This document shows positions 34,901-47,666 of a DNA stretch of 64,000 nt, one piece after another; position 1 is the stretch's first letter; each line of letters starts with the position of its first letter. Position numbers and translations under genes: made by a program. The stretch spans positions 2,760,147-2,824,146 of the forward strand of contig NC_054389.1 in NCBI RefSeq assembly GCF_001625195.1. The letters run 5' to 3'. The stretch comes from Drechmeria coniospora. Taxonomy: Eukaryota > Ascomycota > Sordariomycetes > Hypocreales > Ophiocordycipitaceae. Under the pieces are notes generated by a model. The model did no database searches and was not told where the DNA came from. It saw only the letters and a list, made by a program, of their open reading frames with translations.

Positions 34901-37667
34901 ATGAACTGGAGGCCACCATTGAGATCGGCAAAGACTGGTTCCGACTGGCAGAGGTCCACAATCGAGGGTGACATGAGACCCAGCAGGTTAAAGGCCATCT
35001 CCTGCTGCGAGAAAGTGCGGACACCGAACGCCTCGACGCCTTCTGCAACAATGTTGTTGCCAGACATGAGACCAGTGCCACGGGTCCAACCGATGACGGC
35101 ACCACAGACGGTGAGGTAGTTGGCCCAACTCTCCGAGTACCACCGGTTAAAGAGCGTCTCAAGCGCGAGCTTGGACTCGGAGTAGAGACCGTCGCTGCCA
35201 AAGGTACCGTGGTTCGGAGAAAGGGGGAGTACAACCTGGGCGGGCCGAGTCTCGAAACCCCTCTCAGTCTTCTGCATCTTGACGCATCCCAGGAGGCGGA
35301 TAAGGTTGGTGAGCATGATGCGGTGAGCAAGTTCGGACCTCGAGTCGATGCTGTCGATCTGACGGCCATTCTCCGAAATAGCGGCAAACGGGACAATGAA
35401 GTCCAAGTCCCAACCGAGACCATTTTTGGTATCGTAAATATAATCAACCAAACCTTCGACGTCTTGCTTGCTGCCCTGGTTGAAGGGGACGACGACAATC
35501 TGAGATCCGCGCGAGCCATAGCGGGCATACATGGACTGGTAGTACTCCGTAACCTCTCTCGAGAATCGGCTGGTGGTAACTACTACCTTGGCACCGCCGC
35601 TGATGAGGCCCTGCAAAACTTCCGCGCCGATCGAGCCGGCGCCGGCGCCAGTCATGAGCACGAACTTGCCCTGGTAGGTAACGCCAGACTTGGCGGCATC
35701 TTCCAAGCAGTTGAGGTAAGCGGCAGTAAGCTTTTTGCTGTAGTCCCAGCCGTGCAGAGTCTTGCGCTTGAGATGCAAGAAAGGAATCGTCTCCACCTTG
35801 CCCTTGTTGCTGGAGGCTTTGATGCTGGTCTTCTTGTTCTTCCCGTTCTCCTTGGGAATGATCTGGCTCTGGTTCATGGCAAGAGAGCGCAAAACATCTC
35901 CGTACAAGGACTTGATCTCCAGTTGGGACGTCTTGGACATCTTGTGCTGCTGCTTGATGAGCCTGTAAATGCGCTGCAGGTCACTCTGAACCTTGGTGCG
36001 GTTGCCATATTCAGAAATCTTGCCACCCTCCGCCATCTGCTGAACATAATGCTCGAGCTTTCTGCAGCTGGCCCGGGGGACTTCTTCGTAGTTCAAGTTA
36101 CCCCGCGCATCGACGGTGGTGCGGGGACCAGTGGGAATGGCCACGTCCTTGTAGTGGGGAGGCACATCCAAGACATCCTTACAGTTCTCGATGAGCTGCT
36201 GGCTGAGCTCTTTGGCAAGCTTATAGGTCTCTCCACGTTCGGTGGGGCAGTTGTCGATGTGATACTGCATGAAGTCGAGGAGTTTGGGGTTCGATCGGTT
36301 CATGAGGCGGATGCACTGGCTGACGATCTCACGATCGACGACCTGCAGCCTGCCGAAGATGATGTCGAAGTACATGCTAAGGGCATCCTGTCGGGCCCAG
36401 TTCCACGACGAATCGTATGTGCGAGCTTTGAGGGGGCTGAAGACGGGCTCGATGCCCGAAGCGTAGAAGTCGCCATGTTCGGCTGTCCACAAGTCGAGTT
36501 GTGTCTGCAGAAGCTTTTCCGACTTTTGAGAGTTGATGAAGGCCTTGTCGCCGGAGCGTAGGTCCATCTTCAGATAGCGCGCAAAAAGCTCCAGTTGCTG
36601 CTTGAACAGAGCCCGTTGGTCCTTGGTGAGGGCATCGATGGCGGCAGGATCCATCATCATGCCGGCGCCAGAACCACCGGACGCGCCATCGGCTGACGCG
36701 GTGGACAGACTGATTCCGGCGTTAACGGCGTACTTTTGAGTGACATCGTCCAGAAAGGCCTTTGCGTCGGCCTCGGAGCCAAGACGGGCTGCGGGTTCCA
36801 TTGTGAGGGAGAGAAGCAACGCTCCGTCTTGCCTGCCGGAGCCAAGACCCCATCTCGTCTCCAGATATTTTCTAGCGGCTGTGATGTTGAAGCCTCCCGG
36901 CATCTTGGAGGATATCAACCTGGCAATAAGGGACTGAGACTGCTTGCCCAAGTTGCCGTTGAATGTTGCCTGCATGGCGGCACCGAGTTCATCGAGGGGA
37001 GTATCCTCCGGCTTTTCGGGAGTGGATCCAAACTCCTTGCCGAGATCACCAAGAATTTCGTTCTGAAGAGTGGACTTGCCTACAGAGCCAAGCGTTAGAA
37101 CCAGACTGTTGAAAGAGATGGATGGAGTAGCCTACCTCCAACAAGATCTTTGATGGCCTTGCCGAGGGGAACGTCCAGGAGTCCTTTCTTGAGCTTTTGC
37201 GCTATCAGGGCCCGAACAATGTCGATAGCTAGAACGGGCTCATCAGGAACCTGGGCCGCAGGACCCGAGCTGGGAGGGGGAAGAGCAGCTGCTGTTGGGG
37301 CGGCCGCAGGGACAGCTCCTGTCGCCGGTGTGGCCACGGAAGCATCGCCGGAAGACTCAGCGGCGGCTTTGGGCTCGTCCTCGACCGGATCAACATCGTA
37401 GTAAATCTCCTTTGCGTCCTTGTTGTAACATAGGATTTGGCGTTGGACTGATTTGGCGGCGTCATACGCTTCGTACTTTGAGGCCAGAGTGCGCTTAGCC
37501 ATCACACCGAGCGTATCTGCCGGGCCGATTTCGACGATGCGCTCGGCGGTCCTCTCGGCGAGGAAGACATCTTGGGTTTCAATCCATCTGACAGGGGAGG
37601 CAAACTGGTATGCAAGAAGCTCGACGAGCAGGGTGTGAGCGAGGTCTTGCTCGACTTCGGGACGCAT
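31977..37667 (-). CDS. FAS2: Fatty acid synthase subunit alpha
   Basis: The alpha chain of the cytosolic alpha6beta6 type I fatty acid synthase, carrying acyl carrier protein, ketoreductase, ketosynthase and phosphopantetheinyl transferase. Exons 37667-37136, 37079-32140 and 32087-31977 give 1860 residues, the usual length. An N-terminal segment completing the malonyl/palmitoyl transferase fold comes first, then an Ala/Pro linker. The ACP follows, with its pantetheinylated serine in LVGGKST (S180), right at intron 1. The ketoreductase nucleotide site is [15 protein letters not shown] (about residue 650). The ketosynthase active cysteine is in [12 protein letters not shown] (about 1277), followed by histidines in the [14 protein letters not shown] region. 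The C-terminal transferase shows GVDIEHISS and [13 protein letters not shown]. The last small exon encodes [12 protein letters not shown]...AVATF; without it the frame ends early. It is divergent from FAS1, so the two are probably co-regulated. Confidence 0.97.
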
Positions 37668-39387
37668 CTTGACGGTCAGGTTTCGACAGATTTGGTACTA
37701 GGTTCTGAGATGATGAATTGAAAGTCGGAGAGCCGCTGCTTGCGGATGGGACGTCTGGGCACCAGCCAGCCAATCTATTTTCGCAGGATACCTTAATGCT
37801 CGGATCTGAGGCAAGCTTGGGAAAGGCTAGTAGGAAGGGGGAGAGATGCTCGACGGAAAAGGTGTGATTGAAAAGACGAAGTAAGTGAGGATTTGCCCAA
37901 ATCTCCTCTTACAAACGGCAAATCGCGAAATGGAGTGATACGGGAGACAGATTCTGGAGTGGTCGGTAGAGCGGATGGTGGAGCGGCGATGGGAAAGGAT
38001 ACACGTACACACACGCGTTGAAAGCCCGGACTACCTGCTGTGTGTACTTGCTGTACAGTAAGTACGTTAGGTGTAAGTAAGTACAGGTGAATGGCGACCA
38101 ACTAGGCACAGCAACGCAAGCCAACGGTCGTAAAAGTACGGAGTACCTCGATCTTGTTGAACCAGGTAGTCCCACCAACAAAAGGGTACACCCAAAAAAA
38201 TTGGGGGACATACAGTATCTCGACTCGTAAGTTTCGCATGGGTCTGGAGCCGCCAGGGCGTGCACAGTTGGTGGGCTCCCAACCACATTTGCCCGCTAAT
38301 CCAAACAAGGCAATGGCGGGATAATGCAACCCACGTCACTTGGTGCTCCCGGTCCAAGTTGTCAAACCCAAATGCCGTGCATTAGCGTCTGGGAGAAAAA
38401 GGGGAGTTCAGGACAGACAGAGTACGGAGTCCTCCGTACATCGATACATGTACATATAATTACAAGTACATGTACTTGTACTACACCACAACGCGACAAG
38501 CCAGGTGATAGTGCTGGGGATAGTACTAGTAAATAGGTGTACTGTACTTAGCTGTACTGGTACTCCGTACTCACAACGTCCACTGAAACTCTTCGTGCAG
38601 TAATTACGGAGTATGATTTCAGCACTATTAATCCACGGCCTACCTGCGAGTACCAATTACAGCATACACGTTCAGGGGTTCGATGGAAGTCCTGTAAGTT
38701 CGCGGGCTTGTGTCGCTTTGCTCTCAAGTGCCAAAGTGTGCTGCAATAGAAGCGGCAAGTTCAGGCAGCTCACTCGTCCTGGGAATTACTGCATTACTCG
38801 TAATCCGTCAATGTACGGAGGACTCAAAGCACATTCACGCCATGAAATGTCATGGCTAGCGATGAGCCACACCTACAGTAGTTGTAAGTAAATAAGTAAT
38901 TGCATAAAGGGATCAGCAGTGACGGACAGAGGTACGCTGTGGCATGCAAAGCGGAAATGGGTTCCGAGTACGTACCCAGGTACCGTCCACCTATTGCGAT
39001 GTATTGTTCGAGACTTTGGGCCTTACAGTAATATCTGCTTGTGTCTCTAACGGTGAGAAGGCACAATGTAACTGATACATCGAATTGTCGCCGTTCGTGT
39101 GCATGTACATATCTGTCGCTCGATTGCTCCGCGATGGCTGAGCGGCTTTGAAAGGTACTAGTAAGGAAGGACAAATCGCAAACCATTCGCAGTGTGCAGG
39201 TAACTTGTACTAGTAAGCATTTAAAGTTGGCATGAGCGCCCTACGGAGTACTACGGAGTGCATTTGAACGTTGCAACCTACGGGTGCATGTATGGGTACT
39301 AGGTACCCTGCACAATTTCAAGTACTTACGGACGGAAGGATGCAACGTTCAGGCACGTGGCGTACCTGTATATCCCTTAATATAGAC

Positions 39388-39421
39388 AGGCACATGTGTG
39401 CAGGCAGGCACATGTGTGCAT
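39388..39421. repeat. 18-bp tandem pair
   Basis: CAGGCACATGTGTGCAGG is followed directly by CAGGCACATGTGTGCATT. Each unit contains the self-complementary core GCACATGTGTGC, apart from one mismatch. It lies in the FAS spacer. Confidence 0.7.
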
Positions 39422-40511
39422 TCTACATAGCACACCTACTCCGTACTTACTGACTTGACTGTACTTAATTGTACTTATGTACGTGTACAACTGCTACATG
39501 TACAGTCCTTCGTACAGTACTCCGTAAGTACATGATGTACGTCAGTACGAATGAGTGCCGTGGTCTACTTACCTTTGTAAGGTTGTAGATATTAATAATA
39601 CTTGTACTTACGTACAAAGGTAGCAAGTATACCGCTGACCTTGGTCGGACCGCAGGAATCGGCTAGAATCTTGAAATCGCATATGAAATGGTTGACTATT
39701 GCGGATTCTTCATGAACAAAGAATGATGCATATTATTTTAGAAGCAATTATCCATACACACTGGTTGAACAAGCGCACGACGCAGCCAGGTATGAAGGCA
39801 AGGGAACAAACCACTTGCTGAGTCGCATTCAATATTTGCCCCCTTTTCAATGCCATGCTCCCAGTCTTGGGAAGCAATAGTGGAGGTCACCGTTAAATTC
39901 AGAGTTGTACTTGCAAGTCAAGTACTTACCATTCTCGCCTATGCGTCACCGTTCATGTACACGTAGTACGAGTAAGAAGGATCATGGAAAGTGCCAATTG
40001 AATCGCAAGTACGTCATCCCATAAATCGACTGACTACTCGTTACAGTACTGGCGTATCTAGCCAGAATCACAAAGTTCAATAATGGTGCCACAAAAATAT
40101 TTTATCTCGGTTAAAAGTCCGAAGCAAAAAGCCTCTAAGAAATTGGAATATCTGGTCTGCTTGTTGAGTGATATCTCTTTCTGCGATTCGATCGATCAAA
40201 TCATGGCTGATGCTGTGCCCTCATCTCTTGTCCCTCTGTGCCTAACGGTCGCAGGGAATGGTCGGGGAACGTACGATTCAGTTTTTCAGCACTACGAGTA
40301 CTTGGTCATTCGGTAGCTTGTACATGTATTCTTGTGCATTGGTGTGAAGGGGGTGTTGCGTCACCAGGATCCAGGTACGTCTCACTGCACGCGCTATACC
40401 TGTGTCATCCATGTACTAGATACCTTGCTATCAGGTATACTCCAAAGTACGTTGTAACTCGTTTAGTATTCAGTACTTCGCTCGCAGGTATTCTGATTAC
40501 GAACCCTATGG

Positions 40512-40579
40512 TACTTAGGTAGGTACCTAGGTACGTGGGAAAGGTACCAGGACTCAGGTACAGCCTACCTACCTAAGTA
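40512..40579. repeat. Perfect 14-bp inverted repeat in FAS1 upstream region
   Basis: TACTTAGGTAGGTA at 40512-40525 is matched by its exact reverse complement TACCTACCTAAGTA at 40566-40579, with a 40-nt centre that itself holds GGTACC-type palindromes. It could form a cruciform or present paired protein-binding sites. It lies about 720 bp upstream of the FAS1 ATG. Confidence 0.75.
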
Positions 40580-41301
40580 TGGGCCCAAGTCCGATTACAA
40601 TTACAGGGGCCGGCCTCACTTTGCTGGGAACCCTGCTCATGGTGGTGCGGCATTGGTCGCTCCCCAACAGAACTAAAAAATTTGGCGAGACGCTTCGAGC
40701 ATCCGTTCGATGCAGCCACTTCCACTTGACCCGCCGATGGACTGCCGACTTGCCAGCAAACGTCGACTGCTCTGGTACTCGCAAGGCCCAGGACCTCCGT
40801 ACCCGATGTACACGTTGGTTGTTGACATGCGGCTCGCGGATTCCGCTCAGTCCTGACAACCCTTGACCCGAAATTTCTCCTCTGCCTCACTTATACGTTG
40901 ATCAATCTCGTCTTCAACTTTCGACCGAGCCCCTACCATCGCCCGAGACCCTCCCTTTCCTCATAATCGTCACAACCATCTCCCTTGATTTTGTTTCCCT
41001 TTCCATCAAGCTCGCTGGTGTTGCAGTGCGCTTGCTCTGACCGAAGCTCGTCTATCCACTCCGTCGTGTGGTTCATCTCTCCAGTTGAGGACGAACGGCT
41101 GCGCATTGACTGCCTCCTTTCCAACTCCTGGTGCACCTCACGCGCGACAGCATCAAAGCTATTTCATGTCCTGGAGTTTGCTCAATTAGTTGGTATTACC
41201 CTCCGCTTTCCTGTACCCTGCGGCCGCCATTCTTCGCACCCGCGCCTGCTGACCTCGAATGACGCGGCAGACTTGCTTGATACCCTGCTCGATCCATCAT
41301 C

Positions 41302-44300
41302 ATGTACGGCACTGGAACCGGCCCTCAGACGGGCATTTCCACTCCTAGATCCAGCTCCTCCCTCCGGCCGCTGACGCTCTCCCACGGCACCCTCGAAACA
41401 TCCTTCCTCATCCCAACCAACCTTCACTTTCACGCCTCTCAGATAAAAGACCGCTTCGTCGCAAGCTTGCCCGCCGCCACGGACGAGCTGGCTCAGGATG
41501 ACGAGCCGTCCTCCGTTCCGGAGCTCGTCGCCCGATACCTCGGTTTCGTCGCCCGCGAGGTCGAGGAAGGGGAGGACGACGCGCAGGGCTCGTACGAAGA
41601 GGTCCTCAAACTTGTCCTCAACGAGTTTGAGCGCGCGTTCCTCCGCGGCAACGAAGCCCACGCCCTCGCTGCCACCCTCCCCGGAATCGAATCAAAGAAA
41701 CTCGAGGTTATCCGCAGCTACTACCTGGCTCGGGCAGTTTCCAACCGAACGATAAAGCCTCACGAATCCGCCTTGCTACGCGCTGCCGGCGACGGGACCG
41801 CCCGTGTCTACACCATTTTTGGCGGCCAGGGCAATATTGAGGAGTATTTCGAGGAACTCCGTGAACTGTTTCAGACGTATCCCAGCTTCGTTGGCGAGCT
41901 CATCACATCTGCGGCCGAGCAACTCCAGACGCTGTCAAAGCACCCTGGTGCAAAGAAGATGTTCCCCAAGGGCCTAGACATCATGAACTGGCTTCAGCAC
42001 GCGGACTCCACGCCGGATGTTGATTACCTCGTCTCGGCGCCCGTCAGCTTCCCCCTCATCGGTCTCGTTCAGATGGCACACTACGAGGTGACTTGCAAGG
42101 TCCTTGGCGTTGACCCTGGCCACTTGAGGGAATGCATCGGCGGCACCACAGGCCATTCCCAGGGCATCGTCATGGCTGCCGCCAGTGCGGCTGCGGACTC
42201 CTGGGATTCGTGGCGAGGAATCATCAGCTCGACTCTGACGATTCTGTTCTGGATCGGTACACGAAGCCAGCAGGCCTTCCCCACCACCTCGATGACACCA
42301 ACCATGTTGCGAGAGTCCATGGATCATGGCGAGGGCAGTCCCACTCCCATGCTCAGCATTCGAGACCTGTCCCAGCAAGAGGTTCAAAAGCACATCGACG
42401 CCACGAACCAGTATCTCCCTCCACATCGCCATATCAGCATATCCCTCATCAACAGTCCTCGCAACCTTGTCGTGACGGGCCCTCCCACCTCCCTCTACGG
42501 TCTGAACTCTCAGTTGCGGAAGGTCAAGGCCCCCACGGGCCTCGACCAGACTCGCGTTCCTTACACTGAGCGCAAGGTCCGTTTCGCCAACCGCTTTCTC
42601 CCCATCACCGCACCGTTTCACAGCAAGTACCTCTCCGAGGCTACCGCCATGATTGATGAGGACTTGAAAGATGTGAGCATCGACTCCAGCTCGCTGGGCA
42701 TCCCTGTCTTCGACACGAATACTGGCAGAGACCTCCGAGCCGAGGTCAAGGGCAATGTTGTGCCGGCTCTCGTGCGCCTCATCACGCGCGACCCCGTTCA
42801 CTGGGAGAAAGCCACCGTCTTCCCTTCTGCATCTCACATCCTCGATTTCGGTCCTGGCGGCGTCTCCGGTCTTGGTGTTTTGACGAGCCGGAACAAGGAG
42901 GGGACTGGCGTTCGCGTCATCTTGGCTGGTGCCGTCGATGGCACGATTCCTGAGGTTGGGTACAAGCCCGAGCTCTTCGATAGGGACGAAGAGAACGCCG
43001 TCAAGTACGCCAACGATTGGGTTAAGGAATTTGGCCCTCGCCTCGTCAAGACTTCAAGTGGCCACAAGTACGTCGATACGAAAATGAGCCGACTTCTTGG
43101 CTTGCCTCCTGTTATGGTGGCGGGCATGACACCCTGCACGGTGCCGTGGGACTTTGTCGCTGCCACGATGAACGCAGGCTACCACATCGAGCTTGCCGGT
43201 GGCGGCTACTTCAATGGAAAGCGGATGACGGAGGCCCTTGCCAAAATTGAAAAGGCCATTCCCGCTGGTCGCGGAATCACGGTCAACCTGATCTATGTGA
43301 ACCCTCGAGCCATGGGCTGGCAGATCCCCCTGATCGGAAAGCTACGTGCTGAGGGTGTACCGATTGAGGGGTTGACCATCGGTGCTGGTGTCCCCTCGAT
43401 CGAGGTTGCTCAGGAGTACATTGAGACCCTCGGCTTGAAGCATATCTCCTTCAAACCCGGCTCCGGCGAAGCCATACAGGCGGTCATCAACATTGCAAAG
43501 GCCAACCCGAGCTTCCCCGTCATTCTCCAGTGGACTGGCGGCAGAGGGGGTGGGCACCACTCCTTTGAGGATTTCCACCAGCCTATTTTGCAAATGTACG
43601 GTCGGATCCGACGCCAGGAGAACATCATCCTCGTAGCCGGCAGCGGCTTTGGCGGTGCAGATGACACGTACCCCTACATCACCGGTGACTGGTCCAAGAA
43701 GTATGGCTATCCCCCGATGCCCTTTGACGGCTGCCTGTTTGGCAGCCGCATGATGGTTGCCAAGGAAGCCCACACGAGCAAGAATGCCAAGCAGGCCATC
43801 ATCGACGCCCCCGGCCTCGAGGACAGCGACTGGGAGAAGACCTACAAGGGTCCGGCCGGAGGAGTCATCACTGTGCGATCTGAGATGGGCGAACCGATTC
43901 ACAAGCTGGCCACTCGCGGCGTAAGCTTCTGGGCGGAGATGGACAAGAAGATATTCAGTCTGCCCAAGGAGAAGCGGGTTCCCGAGCTTAAGAAGAACCG
44001 CGAGTACATCATTAAGAGGCTCAACGACGACTTCCAGAAAGTTTGGTTTGGCTGCAACAAGGCTGGCAAGGCGGTTGACCTGGAAGACATGACTTATGCC
44101 GAGGTTGTTCGGCGACTTGTTGACCTGCTCTTCGTGAAGCACCAATCTCGATGGATCGATCCGTCCTTCACCAAGCTGACGGGTGACTTCATCCACCGTG
44201 TCGAGGAGCGCTTCACGACCCAAGCTGGGAAGCCGTCGCTGCTTCAGACCTACGCTGACCTAGACGAACCTTTTGACGCTGTCGACCGGATCCTAGCCAA

Positions 44301-47300
44301 TTACCCCGAGGCTGAGGTTCAGATTATCAACGCGCAAGATGTTCAGCATTTCTTGCTCCTCTGCATGCGACCTGGTCAGAAGCCTGTGACGTTTATCCCC
44401 GCCCTGGATGAGAATTTTGAGTTTTTCTTCAAGAAAGATTCCCTGTGGCAATCCGAGGACCTCGACGCGGTCATTGACCAAGATGTCGGGCGTACTTGCA
44501 TCCTCCAAGGCCCTACCGCGGCCAAGTTCTCCACCGTCATCGACCAGCCTATTCAGGAGATCTTGGACGGCATTCACGAGTCTCACATCGACTCCCTGTC
44601 GAGGGATTACTATAACAACGACGAGAGCTCCATCCCCGCTGTCGAGTATTTCGGTGGCAAGCTTGTCGAGTCGGAGATTCCTCTCGACGTTGAGGGCCTG
44701 ACGGTCAACTACGATACCCACAAGAACACCTACCGCCTGTCGTCCTCCGCAACCAGTGCGATGCCATCGATCGACTCTTGGCTGTCTCTGCTCGCCGGCC
44801 CCAATCGCAACTGGAGGCACGCGCTGCTCATGTCCGACGTCGTTGTCCAGGGCCAGAAGTTCCAGACAAACCCCATGCGACGCATCTTTGCGCCGGCGCG
44901 GGGCTTGTTTGTGGAGATTCAGTATCCCAATGACCCCGCCAGGACAACCATCGTCGTCAAGGAGCAGCCGAGACATAACCAGTATGTGGATGTCATCGAG
45001 GTCAAGTTGACGGGCAAGAGCGAGATTCTGGTCAACCTTATCAAGGATACGAATGCGCTGGGAAAGCCGGCCGCCTTACCCCTCAAGTTTGTCTACCATC
45101 CTGAGGCCGGCTATGCTCCCATTCATGAGGTCATGGAGGACCGTAACGATCGCATCAAGGATTTCTACTGGAAGGTGTGGTTCGGCAAGGACCCCCTCAA
45201 TCTTGATGCTTTGGTCACTGGCGTTTTCGATGGTGGCCGCACGACCATTACCAGCGAGGCCATCAACGACTTCGTCCATGCCGTCGGCAACACGGGCGAG
45301 GCGTTCGTAGATCGGCCGGGCAAGGTCGTCTACGCTCCTATGGATTTTGCCATTGTCGTTGGCTGGAAAGCCATCACAAAGCCCATATTCCCGCGCACCA
45401 TCGACGGCGACCTGCTGAAGCTCGTTCACCTCTCCAACCAGTTCCGCATGATCCCCGGGGCCGAACCGTTGAAGAAGGGTGACGAGATCCACACCACAGC
45501 CCAGATCAACGCCGTTCTGAACCAGGACTCGGGCAAGATGGTCGAGGTCTGCGGCACCATTACCCGAGGTGGAGAGCCGGTCATGGAGGTCACGTCGCAG
45601 TTCCTCTACCGTGGCAACTATCAAGACTACGAGAACACTTTCCAGCGCAAGATCGAGACGCCGGTACAGGTTCATCTGGCGACGAGCAAGGACGTGGCGG
45701 TGCTTCGATCGAAGGAGTGGTTTGCCATGGATGAGATTCCGACGGAAATCGACCTGCTGGGCCAGACCCTGACTTTCCGCCTGCAGAGCCTCGTTCGCTA
45801 CAAGGACAAGAATGTTTGCAGCAGCGTCGAGACTCGCGGGCAAGTCTTGCTCGAGCTACCGACCAAGGAGGTTATCCAGGTTGCCAGCGTTGACTACGAG
45901 GCGGGCGAATCCCACGGGAACCCTGTCATCGACTACCTCGAGCGCAACGGCTCGCCTCTCGACCAGCCGATCAACTTTGAGAATCCGATCCCGCTGAGCG
46001 GCAAGACCCCCCTGCAGCTCCGCGCGCCAGCGTCGAACGAGACGTACGCTCGCGTTTCGGGCGACTACAACCCTATTCACGTGTCCCGCGTCTTCAGCGG
46101 GTACGCTAACCTCCCGGGGACGATCACGCACGGCATGTACTCGAGCGCTGCCGTCCGAAGCCTAGTGGAGACGTGGGCCGCCGAGAACGACATTGGTCGT
46201 GTCCGAAGCTTCCATGCTCAGCTGGTTGGCATGGTTCTGCCCAACGACGACATCTCGGTCAAGCTGCAGCACGTGGGCATGGTTGCCGGCCGCAAGATCA
46301 TCAAGGTCGAGGTCAGCAACACCGAGACGGAGGAGAAGGTGCTTCTTGGCGAGGCTGAGATTGAACAACCGGTGACGGCATACGTGTTCACCGGCCAAGG
46401 TTCGCAGGAACAAGGCATGGGCATGGAGCTGTACGCCAGCAGCTCGGTCGCCAAAGAGGTCTGGGACCGAGCTGACAAGTATCTCCTCGACAACTACGGC
46501 AAGTTTCCACCCGCATCGCATCGGGTGCGTGAACGATTGGCTAACACGGTACAGGCTTCTCCATCACGAACATTGTCAAGAACAATCCCAAGGAGCTCAC
46601 GATTCACTTTGGTGGGCCCAGGGGAAAGGCCATCAGACAGAACTACATGGCCATGACGTTTGAGACGGTGGCCGCGGACGGATCCATCAAGTCGGAGCGC
46701 ATCTTCAAGGAAATCAGCGAGAGCACGACGTCATACACGTACCGGTCGCCGACGGGCTTGCTGTCGGCGACGCAGTTCACGCAGCCGGCGCTGACGCTGA
46801 TGGAGAAGGCCAGCTTCGAGGACATGAAGGCCAAGGGTCTAGTGCCGCGAGATAGCACCTTTGCCGGCCACTCGTTGGGCGAGTACTCTGCGCTGGCGGC
46901 GCTCGCCGACGTGATGCCGATCGAGTCGCTGGTTTCCGTCGTCTTCTATCGTGGCTTGACGATGCAGGTGGCTGTCGAACGGGACGCCACCGGACGTTCC
47001 AACTACTCGATGTGCGCCGTCAACCCGAGCCGCATCTCCAAGACGTTCAACGAGGAAGCGCTGCAGTTTGTCGTCAACAGCATCGCGGAAGAGACTGGCT
47101 GGCTGCTCGAGATTGTGAACTACAACATTGCCAACATGCAGTACGTGTGCGCGGGCGACCTCAGGGCGCTCGACACACTGGCCGGGGTGACCAACTTCCT
47201 CAAGAAGCAGCAAATCGACATTGAAGAGATGCGAAGCAACATTGAGGAGGCCAAGGGAGCTCTGAAGGAGATTATCCGCGGGTCCGCCGAGGCGACGTTG

Positions 47301-47666
47301 AAGAAGCCGCAGCCATTGGAGCTGGAGCGAGGCTTCGCGACAATCCCGCTGCGAGGCATCGACGTTCCTTTCCACTCCACCTTCCTTCGGTCGGGTGTCA
47401 AGCCTTTCCGGTCCTTCCTGCTGAAGAAGATTAACAAGACGACGATTGACCCGTCGAAGTTGGTCGGGAAATACATTCCCAACGTGACGGCCAAGCCGTT
47501 TGCATTGACGAAGGAGTACTTTGAGGAAGTCTACAAGCTCACCAACTCGCCCAAGATCGGGGCAGTCCTAGCGAACTGGGACAAGTACGTCGGGGAGGAC
47601 GATGGCAAGGCCGGCAGCGACAGCGGCGCATCTGTCGAGTTTGAGGGACCAGGCGCGGCGGCATGA
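41302..47666 (+). CDS. FAS1: Fatty acid synthase subunit beta
   Basis: The beta chain of cytosolic fatty acid synthase, with acetyltransferase, enoyl reductase, dehydratase and malonyl/palmitoyl transferase domains. Exons 41302-46498 and 46555-47666 give 2102 residues, the usual length. The acetyltransferase nucleophile is in GGTTGHSQG (S286). The FMN-binding enoyl reductase region includes [20 protein letters not shown] and [13 protein letters not shown]. The hot-dog dehydratase has [20 protein letters not shown] and [11 protein letters not shown]. The malonyl/palmitoyl transferase begins at [16 protein letters not shown] and carries the nucleophile in [13 protein letters not shown] (S1839). 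The single 56-nt intron has a GC donor (GCAAGT), a CTAAC branch site and a CAG acceptor. Splicing there restores [20 protein letters not shown], which is strongly conserved. It is divergent from FAS2. Confidence 0.97.

Larger units (their letters stand above)
37668..41301. promoter_or_regulatory. 3.6-kb divergent FAS2/FAS1 spacer with GTAC islands
   Basis: This interval between the two FAS start codons must contain both promoters. GTAC islands occupy about 38040-38640, 38800-39640 and 39900-40560, with motifs at 38136-38146, 38560-38570, 39242-39251 and 39438-39447. A perfect 14-bp inverted repeat at 40512-40579 and an 18-bp tandem pair at 39388-39421 are annotated separately. The last 700 bp before FAS1 are C/T-rich and motif-free, a likely long 5' leader. 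The 95-codon frame at 40579-40866 lacks any recognisable feature and is not called. Confidence 0.6.

Noticed and set aside
33067..36561. Long + strand open frames (439 and 450 codons) inside FAS2
   Set aside because: They are antisense to the highly conserved FAS2 coding sequence and follow its codon pattern; no motif or start context supports them.
40579..40866. Small + strand frame with a hydrophobic start in the FAS spacer
   Set aside because: Ninety-five codons with no recognisable domain, a competing frame on the other strand, and located where the FAS1 leader is expected.
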